Shown here: positions 10,601 through 22,000 of the stretch, piece by piece
Numbering within the stretch: position 1 is the stretch's first letter
Layout: each line of letters opens with the position of its first letter
NCBI GenBank assembly: GCA_029339195.1
Contig: JAPTJF010000014.1
Span: forward strand, 1-64,000
DNA from: Micractinium sp. NFX-FRZ
Lineage: Eukaryota; Chlorophyta; Trebouxiophyceae; Chlorellales; Chlorellaceae
Direction: 5' to 3'
DNA length: 64,000 nt
The notes under the pieces: model-generated
The model's input: only the letters and a program-made list of their open reading frames with translations
What the model was told of the DNA's origin: nothing
Database searches by the model: none
Translations under genes and position numbers: made by a program

Positions 10601-13600
10601 CCGTGCCAGACACGCGTGCTTGCACTGGTGCCCGTTGTCCCAGTGCCTGGTGCTGTGCGCCATGCATGCCACCCTCACTCCCAACTGTGCGTCTGTACTG
10701 CATGTACTGCCTGGACAATCGCATGTATGGCCTGTACTGCAGATGACCGTGGAAAATCGCGTGTCAAATCGCAGCCCGCCAGTGGACATGCCCACAACAG
10801 AGTTCTACCGCCAGACGGCGCAGCAGAAGCTGGAGGAGGTGAGGGGGCACTGCACTTCCTGCGGCACTGTATCTTTCTTTCCTCTCGAAGTTTAGGGGGG
10901 CTCGGTGGGAGACCACCAGGCAGCGCCAGAAGAGCCGGAGGGGGTGAGGGGGCACTGCAGTTTCTTCAGTACTTCCTTCGTTTCTCTCGAAGTAAAGGGG
11001 CTCAGTGGGATATCAGCAGGCAGCGCAATAGAAGCGGGAGGAGGTGAGGGGCCGCTGTGCCTGCTGTGGTCGTTCCCTGGCAGCTGTGCGCCCGCTTGCC
11101 TGCGCCCAACCTGCCCTTGTGCCGCCGTGCTGCTGCCGTCGTTTGCTACTGGACCGAGAAGGTGCCACAGTGAAGGCCTGGGCTGCCGGGTGCGCCTGCC
11201 CCAGCCTGATGGAAGCTTGGGACCCGGGGAAGGGGCATTCTGAGCGGCACACCATGCCTGCCCGGCTGCCTGCCTGCCTGCCATGGCCTGCAGTGGGACG
11301 ACGACGCCATCCAGGCCGCCCGAGAGGACCTCATGCAGCAGCTGGCCGACCCTGCCCGCCAGATGATTGGGCCGCGGCAGCTGGCTGACGTGGCTGCAGC
11401 CGTGGAGGAGTCAGGTGAGGGGGAAAGAGGGGCCAAAATATGCTCAGACGTTGGTGGCTGGGATGCAGCGGTGCCCAAAAACGGCATAGATGCGGGGATG
11501 AGGGCGTGGCGCTTGATGTGGCTGGAGCGGGTCTGTGGAGTTGGTGGGGCATGCTGCCTTGCTCGTGGTGGAGGGAACAGCGCGGTTTACATGAGAGCAC
11601 ACGCACCAGGGCCTGCCTCCGCGGCTGCGCCGCTGGCCGACGGAAGCATGGCTGCCTGCTCATCACGCTGTTGCTTTCACTACCTGCTCACCGCCTACCC
11701 TCATTGCTCCCGCTGCCTGGTTGCCACCTCATGCTGCTGTGCAGTGGCGGCGGGCAAGCCGTGGCAGGTGCTGGTGAGCCAGACGGTGTTCAGCCCCATC
11801 AAGGCGCCCAAGCTGCTGGAGACGATCAGGCTGCAGCCGCGCCTGCTGACCTGGCTGTGCAGGTGCGCTGCCCGCCCTCACATCCGTGGACTGGTCAAGC
11901 TCCTTGGCCTGCTCAGGCTGCTGCTTATGCCAATGCTCATGCTGATGTAATGATGCTTGGCTGTTCGTGCTGCCGATGCTCATGCTGCTGCTGCAGCCTC
12001 CTGCCTGTTCGTGCTGCCTGCATCCCCCCTATGCGATGCCCTTTCTGCCGCCCCTGCAGGAAGGCCATCACAGCGGCCACCAGCGTGAAGCGCGCAGGCC
12101 AGGAGGGTGCTGAGCTGGCACGGATGTACTTGGGTGAGCACAATGGGGCGTAGCATTGTCGGGGATGTCACTGCATTGCAGCCGCATTGGGGCGTAGCAT
12201 TGTCGGGGATGTCACTGCATTGCAGCCGCATTGGGGCGTAGCATTGTCGGGATGTCACTGCATTGCAGCCGCAGTGGGGCGTAGCATTGTCGGGATGTCA
12301 CTGCATTGCAGCCGCAGTGGGGCGCAGCATCGCCGGGACGTCACTGCCGAGCTTGTGAAGACCAGGCCGTGTTTGCTGCGCTGTGCGGTGCGGTGTGGTG
12401 CCGGCCAGGATGTTCTGAGCGCCTTGCCCGGCGGTGGACGATCCAATGGGTTGCCGCCAGCCTGTGCTCTGCTCTTCACCTCAGCTTCCCGCAACCTCCC
12501 TCACCCATCTGGCCTCACCAACCCCCTCAGGTATGGGCAAGTACGGCGTGCCCATGAACCCCGGGGCGTACGATGGCTACGCTGCCGAGCGGGACCAGGT
12601 GGGCCGGCCTGGGCTTGGCTGGGCTGGGCTGACCTGCATGGCAGGGGAGCAAAAAGGGACTGTGATGCCAGTCTTTGGGACAGGCAAGCAGCTGGGCAGC
12701 ACGCTCAGCCTCGCCGACATGTGGGTGCTAGCTGTGGCATGTTTGCACTTCAGCAAGGTGCAGGGCCGGTCACCGACATGGCGCTGCCTTTGTGCTGTGC
12801 TCATGCTGCGGTCACGCTGTGCCTGCCCTTGCTGCAGCTGCTGCGCGTGCTGGGCGTGGAGGGCGCCAACCCGGTGGTGCTGTCGGGGGACAGCCACAAC
12901 GCCTGGGCTCACGACATTGTAGACAGCTCCGGCAAGCGGTGAGCTGCCTGCCTGCAGCCTGCAGCCGTGCAGCCGGCGGTGCCTGTGCAGCGCACCTGTT
13001 TGGGATAAGGGAGGGATGAGGGCAGTGGCGCAATTACACTCAATCTGAGGAGCAGTAGGTGTTGCCTCTGTCATGGGGAACTACATTGCACTGGGAAAAG
13101 AGGGCGGTCCCATGTTTGCCGGTGCAGGCTGGGCGTGGAGTTTAGTGGCCCTGCGGCGACCTCCATCGGCGCGTTTGAGGACATCTACCAGCGCTTTGTG
13201 GAGAAGGTGAGCGGGCACTGGCAGCTCAGATGTGCAGGCTTAGCGCGATGTGGCCGCGGCCTGACAGGTGCTCACTGGGAGGGCCTGCAGGCCTGCCCGC
13301 CGCCCCGTCCCTGCCGCAGCGGGCGCAAGGCGGCACCTGTACCCATGCACCTCCTTAGCAGCCCCCACCAGCACGTGTGCTGCCTCCTGTCCATGCGCTT
13401 CCCACCATGCACACACACTCCACCCCTGACCTGCATGCACTTGTCTGCGACGTCTCAGGTGCTGACTGTGTTGTACATGGCACAACTTCTATTTATGTGC
13501 CTGCAGGTCGGCGCGTTGGCACGCCTCTTCCCGCTATGGGCCTTCACGCCCTGGTGAGCCATCAGTGGTTGGCCAGTGAACACGCCGGCAGCGGCGACCG

Positions 13601-14913
13601 GCTTGATAGTTCGTGCCAGCCGAGCAGGCCCGACTGCCTTGCACCGTTTGCTGGCAGGCTAGTCTGTGGGCCCCTGCCCCGCCTGCCTCCCCTCCCTTCT
13701 CGTCACATTGTGTGGCAAACGTTCACTCGACCCCACGCCCCCTCAATGTGCCCGCCCTGCAGGATCGAGGATGCGCTTGCCGCAGCAAACCCAGACACGC
13801 TCAGGTGCCGCCAGCTCTGCCTGTGTCCCTGCTGTACTCAGCCGCGCGCAGGGCCTGCCCGCCACAGCGGCTTGAGCTGCCAGCACATAGCTACATAGGG
13901 GTGCGGGTCCCTCAGTTACAATGCATTCATGCAGCCGAGCTGCCAGCACACGCACCCTGTGCTCTGCCAACCAGCGCTATCCGCCTGCCTGGAGGCCCTG
14001 GGTCTTGGACAGGCAACTCAGTTCCTTCAACAGTTTGCCCTGCAGGTACTGCAACCTGGACCAGAGGGGGTGTGTGCTCTTCCACGTTACCTGCGGCAAG
14101 TTCCACGCAGGTGCGGGTCGGGCGACAGCCCAGGATGAAGGGTAGTGGGGCAGTCTGGCCACGGAAGACACCCGCTGTTTGTGCACCCATGCGTGCCGTC
14201 TCAGAAGAGGCGCTTCCATTCCACCAGATACATTAGCACCCCACAGGACGTGCTTACTTGCGGCAGGCTGATCCATCAGCCAAGAGCATATGGGTACGCT
14301 TACCCTATGAAGGCCTTGCCTCCAAGGCACCCCTGTGCCATGCTGTGCAGAGTACCACTTCGTGGACAGCGTGACAAAGAAAGGCTACGAGAGCCATGCA
14401 GGGGCAGGTGAGGGCGCTGCCAGCTGGCAGCTGATCACAGGCGTCCTTGGCTCCGTGTAAGCATGACTATTGGGAGGTGTGGCATCGTACAGAAGCCAAC
14501 GCTTTGCTCTACCTGCGGCTGCCCATCCATCCTTGTGGTGTGTTGTGCAGTGTTTGAGGCCGAGGCGGGCAGCCCGGGGCGGCTGAAGAAGGCTGTGCGA
14601 TACCTGGTAAGCTGGTCGGGTGAGCGACTGCCTGGCACCCGAGATGTAGATCTCAGCCCCTCCCACCCACAGCTTGCATATACCTGCCTGGCATGCAGTC
14701 AGCCGTCAGCCTGGCCAGCAGTGCACTTGGGCCTGCTTTTGTGGCGGAGGCGAGGTTCCCTGCCCCGCCTCGCCCACTCTGAATGCGATGCCACCGCGCC
14801 CCTTGGGTGTGCAGACCATTGGCGGAGAGATCCCTCGCTCCGAGAAGCCAAAGCGGATGACGCTGCTGCGGGCCACGCGTGACATCAGCAAGCACACGCC
14901 GGAGCGGTGGTGA
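7664..14913 (+). CDS. PhoD-type alkaline phosphatase / metallophosphatase
   Basis: About 22 exons encode a PhoD-family phosphatase (Ca/Fe-dependent phosphomonoesterase or phosphodiesterase). Recognisable blocks, in order: GFLHGVGSFDPAPTAVIIWT (exon 7877-8021), matching the family's N-terminal HGVxSGDP...WTR; a fibronectin-like WTVVVDVTGLKPGQRYHYRF; LDFVVHCG joined to DYIYEYG (9112-9507); NDDHEIADDA where the family has WDDHE; VLVSQTVFSPI; VVLSGDSHNAWAHDI (12839-12940), the conserved GDxHxxW metal block; and PAATSIGAFEDIY. The stop TGA is at 14911. The proposed first exon, ATG 7664-7685 (MAREGRT), splices in phase but gives no signal peptide, although PhoD enzymes are usually exported, so the true N-terminus may lie further upstream. 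In algae such enzymes generally scavenge organic phosphate. Confidence 0.85.
10815..11060 (+). repeat. Tandem ~100-105 bp duplication of an exon-intron junction
   Basis: Within an intron of the phosphatase gene, the sequence around the donor after QKLEE is repeated three times. The GTGAGG cores are at 10839, 10944 and 11044. Each is preceded by a related CAGCGC..AGAAG..GGAG block, and the first two are followed by the same CTCTCGAAGT..AGGGG..CTC tract. Copies 2 and 3 have drifted. Confidence 0.7.
12142..12348 (+). repeat. Intronic minisatellite, 43-44 bp unit, about 4.7 copies
   Basis: Units start at 12142, 12186, 12230, 12273 and 12316. The unit begins with A[TG]TGGGGCGTAGCATTGTCGG and ends GCATTGCAGCCGC. 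The first two units are almost identical, units 3 and 4 lack one G, and the last is incomplete and diverged. The array lies between two phosphatase exons and carries no coding frame. Confidence 0.9.
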
Positions 14914-15148
14914 CTCATGGGTGCCATTGCCCGCAGTCCAAGGGCGACAAACAGGGGCAGCATGGAAGCATTTTCGAACTGCAGCAAGAGAACAAGCTTC
15001 AGGGGGAAGGCTGCCTGTGCTGCCGGTGCAGCCGAAGACGGCTGCTTGGTTGCTCTCCTAGCTGCCTGGCGCTTGTGTGCTCCAGGGCAGAGAGGGATGA
15101 CTGACGAATAGGTGGCTGCACTGAAATTGCCGTGTTCAGCGCCTGATG

Positions 15149-15153
15149 TGTAA
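15149..15153 (+). terminator. Probable polyadenylation signal TGTAA
   Basis: TGTAA lies about 235 bases after the phosphatase stop codon. The remaining stretch to 15714 is the presumed promoter and 5' leader of the dehydrogenase; I see no other gene in it. Confidence 0.5.
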
Positions 15154-15714
15154 TCAAGCTGGAAGGTGCATGATGTGGCTGCCCATGGTGGAGTGGGCAC
15201 CCAATCGGTTGGTGCACCACAACCCGATGCATGCGCCATGTTGGCTTCAGGGGCTTCAAGGCTTCACGCACGGAGGCCGTTGTTTTGCAGCCTTGGCCTG
15301 CTTTGCAGCAAGTTTCGCATGCTCAAGAGCTTGCTCAGTTCATGAGGATGCACCATGCCGGAAGCCCCAAATGGCCTCGCATTCGGCCTTGCAGTCACTC
15401 GGCGCCGCCGCCGGCAAGGCACATGTAAGTGCATGCGCCGAGCGCATCGGCAGCAGCCACCCTCGTGGCACTCATGTTCAGTGCCTGTGATATGCTAATC
15501 TAGGCCCTATTCTAGGTCTACATGGTGTGCGGCAAAGTGCACCCCACGAAGAGGTGACTGGGCAGTCAGCGGCGCACCGCAGCATGCCTGGCATGCGCCA
15601 GATGAGCGGCGCTTTATCACCTCACATTTTGGCCCTGCACTTCCGCTGCACTGCGGAAATCAGCAAGTGCATTCTGACGCCGTATCGCAGCTTCCAGTTA
15701 CTTTACGAGTCGCG

Positions 15715-18624
15715 ATGCTGCGCGGGAAGGTAGCGGTCATCACTGGCGGAGCTTCTGGTGAGTGCGCCTTTGTTGCAGTCGCAGCCTGCCCTGCAATCTC
15801 CCTCGCGCATTGGACGGTCAGGAGGGACACGAAGGATGTGTTCATGTCCGCGCCAAGGAGGCCTGCTGTCTTTCGGTGCTGCCAGCGCCGCGGCCACCGC
15901 CAATGAGGCGCCGCCGCCGGCTGCGCCAGCGGCGGACACTCTGCACTTGTGAGCTGCCCTCTCTGCTTGCTGTGCCCACCTTGGCCGCCCTGGCTGCAGG
16001 CATTGGCGCGGCCACTGCCCGGCTGTTCGTGCAGGAAGGGGCGCGCGTGGTGCTGGGAGGTGGGCGGGCACCGGGCCGTGCAGCCGCCGCCTCCACAGTG
16101 TGCCGCAGAAGCAGCGGCAGCCGGACACAGCAGGTCCATCCTTCAATCATGCCTTGGAAACCATATAGCAATCTCCCATTCTGGTTCCCTGCAGACATCC
16201 AGATGAAGAAGGCCCAAGAGGTGGCAGCTGCACTGGGCGATGACAAGGCCTTGGCACAGGTGTGGTGTGTGTGTGTGCCTCATGTGGCGGGCTGCGCACA
16301 GGCGGGAAGGTGGATGACAATACCCGTTGCAGGCAACGCACACAAGGTGTGCCCCCACGTAGGCATGGCATGGCACACAATGCCGCAACACAGAACCAAG
16401 CCACGACATGCACACGTTCGCTTTGCCCTCCCCTCGCCCCCAATGCAGGAGTGCGACGTGGGCAGGGAGGAGGACGTTGAGCGCCTGGTGGGCGCGGCGG
16501 TGGACCGCTTTGGCCGCCTGGACATCTTCTGCGCCAACGCAGGTCTGTGCGACAGCTGTCATGCTTTGCGTCTACAAGATTGTATGCCTTTGTTGGCTGT
16601 CCAAGGGGGGCGGGCCCCCATCTTTTTGCGCGCCCGCTTGAGCGAGCTGCAAGCACGCGGCGCACTGCACGGCGCCGGTGGTGGCGCTGTAATGAAGCAG
16701 ATAGCATCCATGGCATGCTGCCTGACGTCCCCCACATGTGCCACGCGCTTTGCACGCTGAGCTGGCCTGCAGGGTATGCAGGCAAGCAGATGTGTGTGGA
16801 GGCGTTCCTGGAGAATTTGGACGCTGCCGATTTTGACAGGCAGGTGCAGGTGAGGAGGGATGCAGGCGTTGGGGGGGTGGGGGGTGGGGGGGTGATGCGC
16901 TGCTGTTAAGAGGGTGAAGCGGCAGGGCAAACACTGCCAAGTGAGAAGGCGAGGTGTAGAGTGCGGCTGTACCCGCGCGCGTGACCTGCAGGCTGCCCAC
17001 ATGCGCCCTCCCACACACCCTCTGCCCACCCCACCCCGCTGCAGGTCAACCTGCGAGGCGTGGCGCTGTCCATCAAGCACGCTGCACAGGCTATGAAGAA
17101 GAATGCCCCGGGCCCTGCTGCCTCGGGCCTCTCCCGCGGGTGCATCATTGCCACAGCCTCGGTGGCGGGGCAGCTCGTCAACGCCAGCAATGCTGGGGAC
17201 CCTCTCTTCACTGCCGCCGGCTATGGTCAGTGCGGGGCGTGGCTGTGTGGGCACCAGAAACTTCGCCTGCGCTCAGTGAGTGGCCTGCCAGCTGGCAAGT
17301 GAGACCCCAAGCAAGTGAGACCCCAAAACTGCTTCAAACAAGTTAAAAGGTGTTGCCCAAACAAACAACGTTTTTGTGAGGCCATCCCTGCCCACCCGCA
17401 GCTGCCTCCAAGGCTGGCGTGATCCACATGTGCAAGCTGGGCGCCTGCGAGCTGGCGCCCTATCACATCCGTGTGAACGCCGTCTGCCCGGGTGAGCTGG
17501 GCCAGCGCAGGTTCTGGCGTTTGCGGTGACAGCAGCAGGCGTCCTCGGCTATAGGGTGAGCTGGCCAGATGCTTTATCCGCCTCCCATGCCCCCTCCTGC
17601 CGCCCCGCTCTGCTACAGTAAGGGTTGTAATGTGCAATTGCTGAGCATGTAGCATACTGTATGCTGGAGCAGCACTGTATATGCCTCAACCACTTGCGCC
17701 TGGATCACGGCTGTCCGCCTGCCTCACTGACCCCTCCGTGACTGCCAGGCTTTGTTGCCACCCCCATGGTGGGAGAGGCCGTCATGGGCAATGCCGCCAT
17801 GACTGAAGAAGGTGGGGAGGGCAGCGGGCACGTCGGCCACCCAACTTGCCGTGTGCCATGTGGGTGCTTTGCTGTGAGCACTGGTGTTCATCCTGCCCCG
17901 CTCCGCCTCTGGAGTGCCGACTTTTCCCTTCACCGTCGGGCATGTCCTTGTGCTGTCCACGCCGCAGAGGTGGCGGCCAAACTGGCCCCCACCTCCCCGC
18001 TGCGGGGCGTGGCCATCCTGCCCAGAGACATTGCCCAGGCCATGGTCTTCCTGGCCAGCGATGCCGCGCGCTGCGTCAATGTGAGCGCCGTTTGCAGCAG
18101 CAGAAGTGTGCCGGGATTGAGTTGCCGCCGCTCACTTGCGGATCATCCAGCAGAGCGTGCGGGGTGCGGGAAGGGGCAGAGCAGCTGCAGCAGGCGGCCT
18201 GCAGGGGGAACGGCGTGCTGCTGCTGCTGCAAGAGGCCTGTGGTACTTCCACACACACCCCACCAGTCGCTTCCCACACGGAACCGCTGCAATGCTGGAA
18301 CCCCCTTGTGTGCGCTGCAGGGCACCGCGCTGACCGTCGACTGCGGCATGGTGGCCGGCGTGGCAGGTGCGCCCCCTGGGCTGCTGCACAGCCCTGCGCC
18401 CTTGGCAGCCCTTGGCTCGTGCGTCAAGGGCCACTGCTCAGGAGAGCACAGCAGCTGCTCCCACTGAGAGACGAAATGTGCACGTGTCTCTGTCCCCACC
18501 TGCATTCGCTTGCTTGGTGCTTGACCAAGCACAGCCCTGCATGCCTGCTGCCATCCACCCCTCGTGTGCAGGCTTCGTGCCGGGCCTGTCGGTGGATGGG
18601 GCCGAGCTTGGCGAGACCGCATGA
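15715..18624 (+). CDS. Short-chain dehydrogenase/reductase (classical SDR)
   Basis: About ten exons code for a classical NAD(P)-dependent SDR. ATG 15715 opens MLRGKVAVITGGASG, joining in phase to IGAATARLF, so the cofactor motif TGxxxGIG is complete. Next come ECDVGREEDVERLV (acidic D of the adenine pocket), FGRLDIFCANAG (the NAG motif), a serine-containing CIIATASVAG, and the catalytic tyrosine/lysine as GYAASKAG, which is assembled only across an intron. The C-terminal part has ELAPYHIRVNAVCPG, then FVATPMVGEA, MVFLASDAA and GTALTVDCG, typical of the family. It resembles the plant xanthoxin-dehydrogenase/TASSELSEED2-like and bacterial FabG-like group, but the substrate cannot be read from the sequence. 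No plastid transit peptide is evident. A complete catalytic set suggests an active enzyme. Confidence 0.85.
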
Positions 18625-19035
18625 GGCCGTCTGGCTGCTCTGAGTGGCCTACCACTGCAAGCCTTAGCGGTGGACAGTCGAGAGTCACCTGGGCCACAAG
18701 GCTCAGGCACACAGCGCAACCTGTGTGTTCAAGAGCTGCCGTGCTGTGAACCCTTCTACCCCATGCCTGCCCTGTGCACCTAGCTTTCGCCTTGACTGTT
18801 GTTTCCAGGTGGAACATAGTCACAGTAGCTGCCCTATGGAAGAAAATGACAGAGCACAAGCAAAGTGGGTCACGTCAAACCCGGCAGTGGCACAGTTGGG
18901 TCGGGGACCCACCAGTCAGTCAAACATACACAGCATGGCAGCAAGGGGAGTGCTTGGCTCAGCACTGCCGCACGGCTGCCGTCATGGGGGAGAGTACAGG
19001 CCGGGGCACCTGCCAGCGCCAGCACCTGGCCGCGC
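18625..19035. other. Convergent 3' intergenic region
   Basis: The dehydrogenase (+) and the kinetochore gene (-) end here facing each other. I see no TGTAA on either strand and no further gene. Confidence 0.4.
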
Positions 19036-22000
19036 TCAGGACTGTGCCGACAGCGCCGCGGGCGTGCTGCCGAACAGCGGGTTCTGCCAACCGCTGTGGA
19101 AGGCAGCGTCTTGGTTGAGCGCCGGCCGTGGCAGAGCATCCCGCGCCAGCTGACTGCGCACAGGCAAACAAAGGGTGCGCGGCAGCAGGTGAGGCGCACC
19201 ATGTGAGCATAGGCAGAAGGCCCACGGCCGGCATGTCCCTCACGACAAGAGGATGCCCTGCCCAGGAAAGATCGTAGGTAGAGCCAGCACTGTTGCAGGT
19301 GGTGTCAGACTGCCCACCTGAGCTGGCGGCAGATGGCACGCAGGCGGCCCGGCGCCTCTGGCACCGCGCCCACCGCCTGCGCAATGCTCTGCTCGTTGAA
19401 TTGGCCCTCGTCTGCGGTGGGGGGGCATGGGCATGGGCACAGGTGGATTGATGTAAGCTGGGCAGGAGGCGCACGCAGGCCGAGGTGCGCACACACCTCC
19501 TGGCAGGCAGCTGCTTGGCGAGCGGCCAAGCGCAAGGTGATGCAACAGCCTCCGCCACGAGCAGCAGCGCTGCCACGCCCCCAGCCCATGCTCCCAGCAA
19601 GCGTGCGGCGCTGCCGAGCAGCGGGCCCACCTCCAAACCATATCTTGGCCTGCTGCAGCTGCACTGCGCCCAGCGGGTAGCTGCCGGGCAGGCGCAGGCT
19701 GGCAGAGAACTTGACCTCGGCATCCAAGTTCACAAACGACAGGGCCACACAGCCATCTGCGGTGGGTGCAAGAAGTCAAGTTGGGGTTTCGGGTAGGGCG
19801 GGCAGGGCACACGTGTTTGCAAAGGGTAGTGCCAGGCAGACATGTGCAGGGGCACAAGGGCAGACAACAGGGCGGCTGGCAGGGCAGGGCTGCTTGTGCC
19901 ACGAAGCAGGGCTTGCTTGTGCTGATGCAAAGATGAGTCAGCAGCAAAGACCGGTCAGCTCGACATACAACCCAGCTGCTTGGTGCTGCGTTTCGTCCTG
20001 CAGTAGCAGCAGCACCTACAATGCCCGGGCCATGGCGCCACTTGCCTGGGGTGCAGGAGATGTCTGTCAGGGTGGGGAAGGCCAGGCGCAGGCCATCCAG
20101 CTCTCCCGCCAGGTCAGCGATGCGGCTGCACAGCAGAGCAGAGGCGGGACAGGCAGGCGAATGAGCAGAGGAGCTCCGCAGGCGGGCTGGTGAGCACAGC
20201 CCAGTGCAGGCGGGCAGATGCGCAGGAGGCACACGGGCCACAAATTGGTGCACTGTCTTTCCAGTGGCGACGCCTGCCAGGCTGGCCGTGGGCGCCGGCA
20301 CCCTCCCCTGCTGCCCACGCACCTGAGGCGCATAGTGACTGACTGCACCAGCGCGGCCACTGCCGGGCCGCTGGACTCTGCCACCCGAGCCTCTGCTGCC
20401 GTGCCCTCTCCGCAGCCCGCCAGCGCCGCCAGCAGGGCGCGCTGGTCAGCAGGCACCCTGCACTCCTCCTCTGCACGCATGAAAGGGTAGACGGTGCAAG
20501 ACCAGACAGGTTGGCAAATGAGCGTCGTGTCCAGGCGGACATGGTGAGGTGACTCGGCACTGTTGAGCCCTCCCATCTGGCACCCATAACCCTTGGCTCA
20601 GTGCTACAGTGTCGCGCCCAAGCCAGCTGCAGCTGCCAGAAGTGCGGGCATTCATGCGCACGCCACTCCTCCCTTGCCTCCATTTATCCCCAGCCCTCGT
20701 CCCCACCTGGCAGCATCTCCAGTGAAGCCGAAGCACCCGCGCGGCTGATGCTGAGGCGCAGGCGGAAGAGGCCAGCCATGCGCAGCGCCACCTCGCCGCT
20801 GACAGGGTCCTCCGCTGCACCCTCCAGCTCCCACCCCACACAGCGCTTCAGCACGTCCAGCTCCTCCAGCTGAGCAAGGCAGGCCGTCCAGGGAGGCAAG
20901 GGATGGCGGCGTCAAGCAGGTGAAGCAGGCAGCGCCTGCTGATGCGACAGCAGGCAAGCAGCAGCAGCAGCAGCATCAGCAGCAGTATCCAGACAGCTGC
21001 CAGACCGCGCAGAGAGCCACCCACCACCCTCCAGCTCTCCCTCACCTTCCGCAAGATGGCGGTGGGCGAGGACTCCTGCCTCAGGCCGCCGCCCTGCCCC
21101 TGGCTCTGCAGCAACGTCATCTGCAGCGCGTCCGTGCGGCCACGCAGCGCCTCACGCTCCCGGTGCAGCAGCGCATGCTCCTCCTGCGATGGGGCGGATG
21201 TCAGAGCACGGGGAAGTGCAGGCAGGGGTGGGTGCGACAGGGAGGCCGCCCTAGAAGGCATGCAGCGGCGCCATATCGGCAAGGCAGGCACCACTTCCCA
21301 GGCTGAGGAAGGCAATCCAGCCAGACTCGCTTGCCCCGCAGAAGTGCAGCACAGCCTTGCAACCTGCCGCTGCACTCACCCGCAGCTTGGCCACCCGTGC
21401 CTGGGCCTCTGCCAGCTGGCTGCGCCGCTGCTCATTGGCCGCCGTCTCCTGCTCAAGAGCCTGCCGCATGCCCACCACCGCGGTGCGCTGCGCCGCCTGC
21501 TCCTGCGCCGACTGGTCCTCCTGCAGGGGCCAGGCCATGCGACCATGTAAGCACCTGCGCAGCTCCCAGCGCATGCTCCGCTTCCCAAAGGCATTCTCAA
21601 TCCCAAAGGCAGCTCTGACGGCCGTATACCTCCTGCAGAGCGCACGGGCTTAGCCATTGTCCTGATCACATGGCCGGCCCAATCGGTCGCATGCCCAGCG
21701 CAGGAAGCCCCACCTGCGCCATGCGGCGGTGCTGCTCAGCAATGTACTGCTCTGCAGCCTGCGCCACCCCCTCCAGCTGCTCCCGGCTGCCCTGTGCCAG
21801 CGCCAGGTCGCCCTGCAGAGCCTCCAGGTTGCGGCGCAGCCGCGAGCCCCGGCTCTCCTCCATCTGCACACACCGCGTAACATCACGGCCCAGCATAGGC
21901 ATCAGATGAGTGGCTGCGGGCCACAGGTGTGCAGGCAAGCTTGCACGCAAAGCCGGCACACGCAGCTGTGCCACCACAGCAGCCTCAGCGGCGGTCTAAG

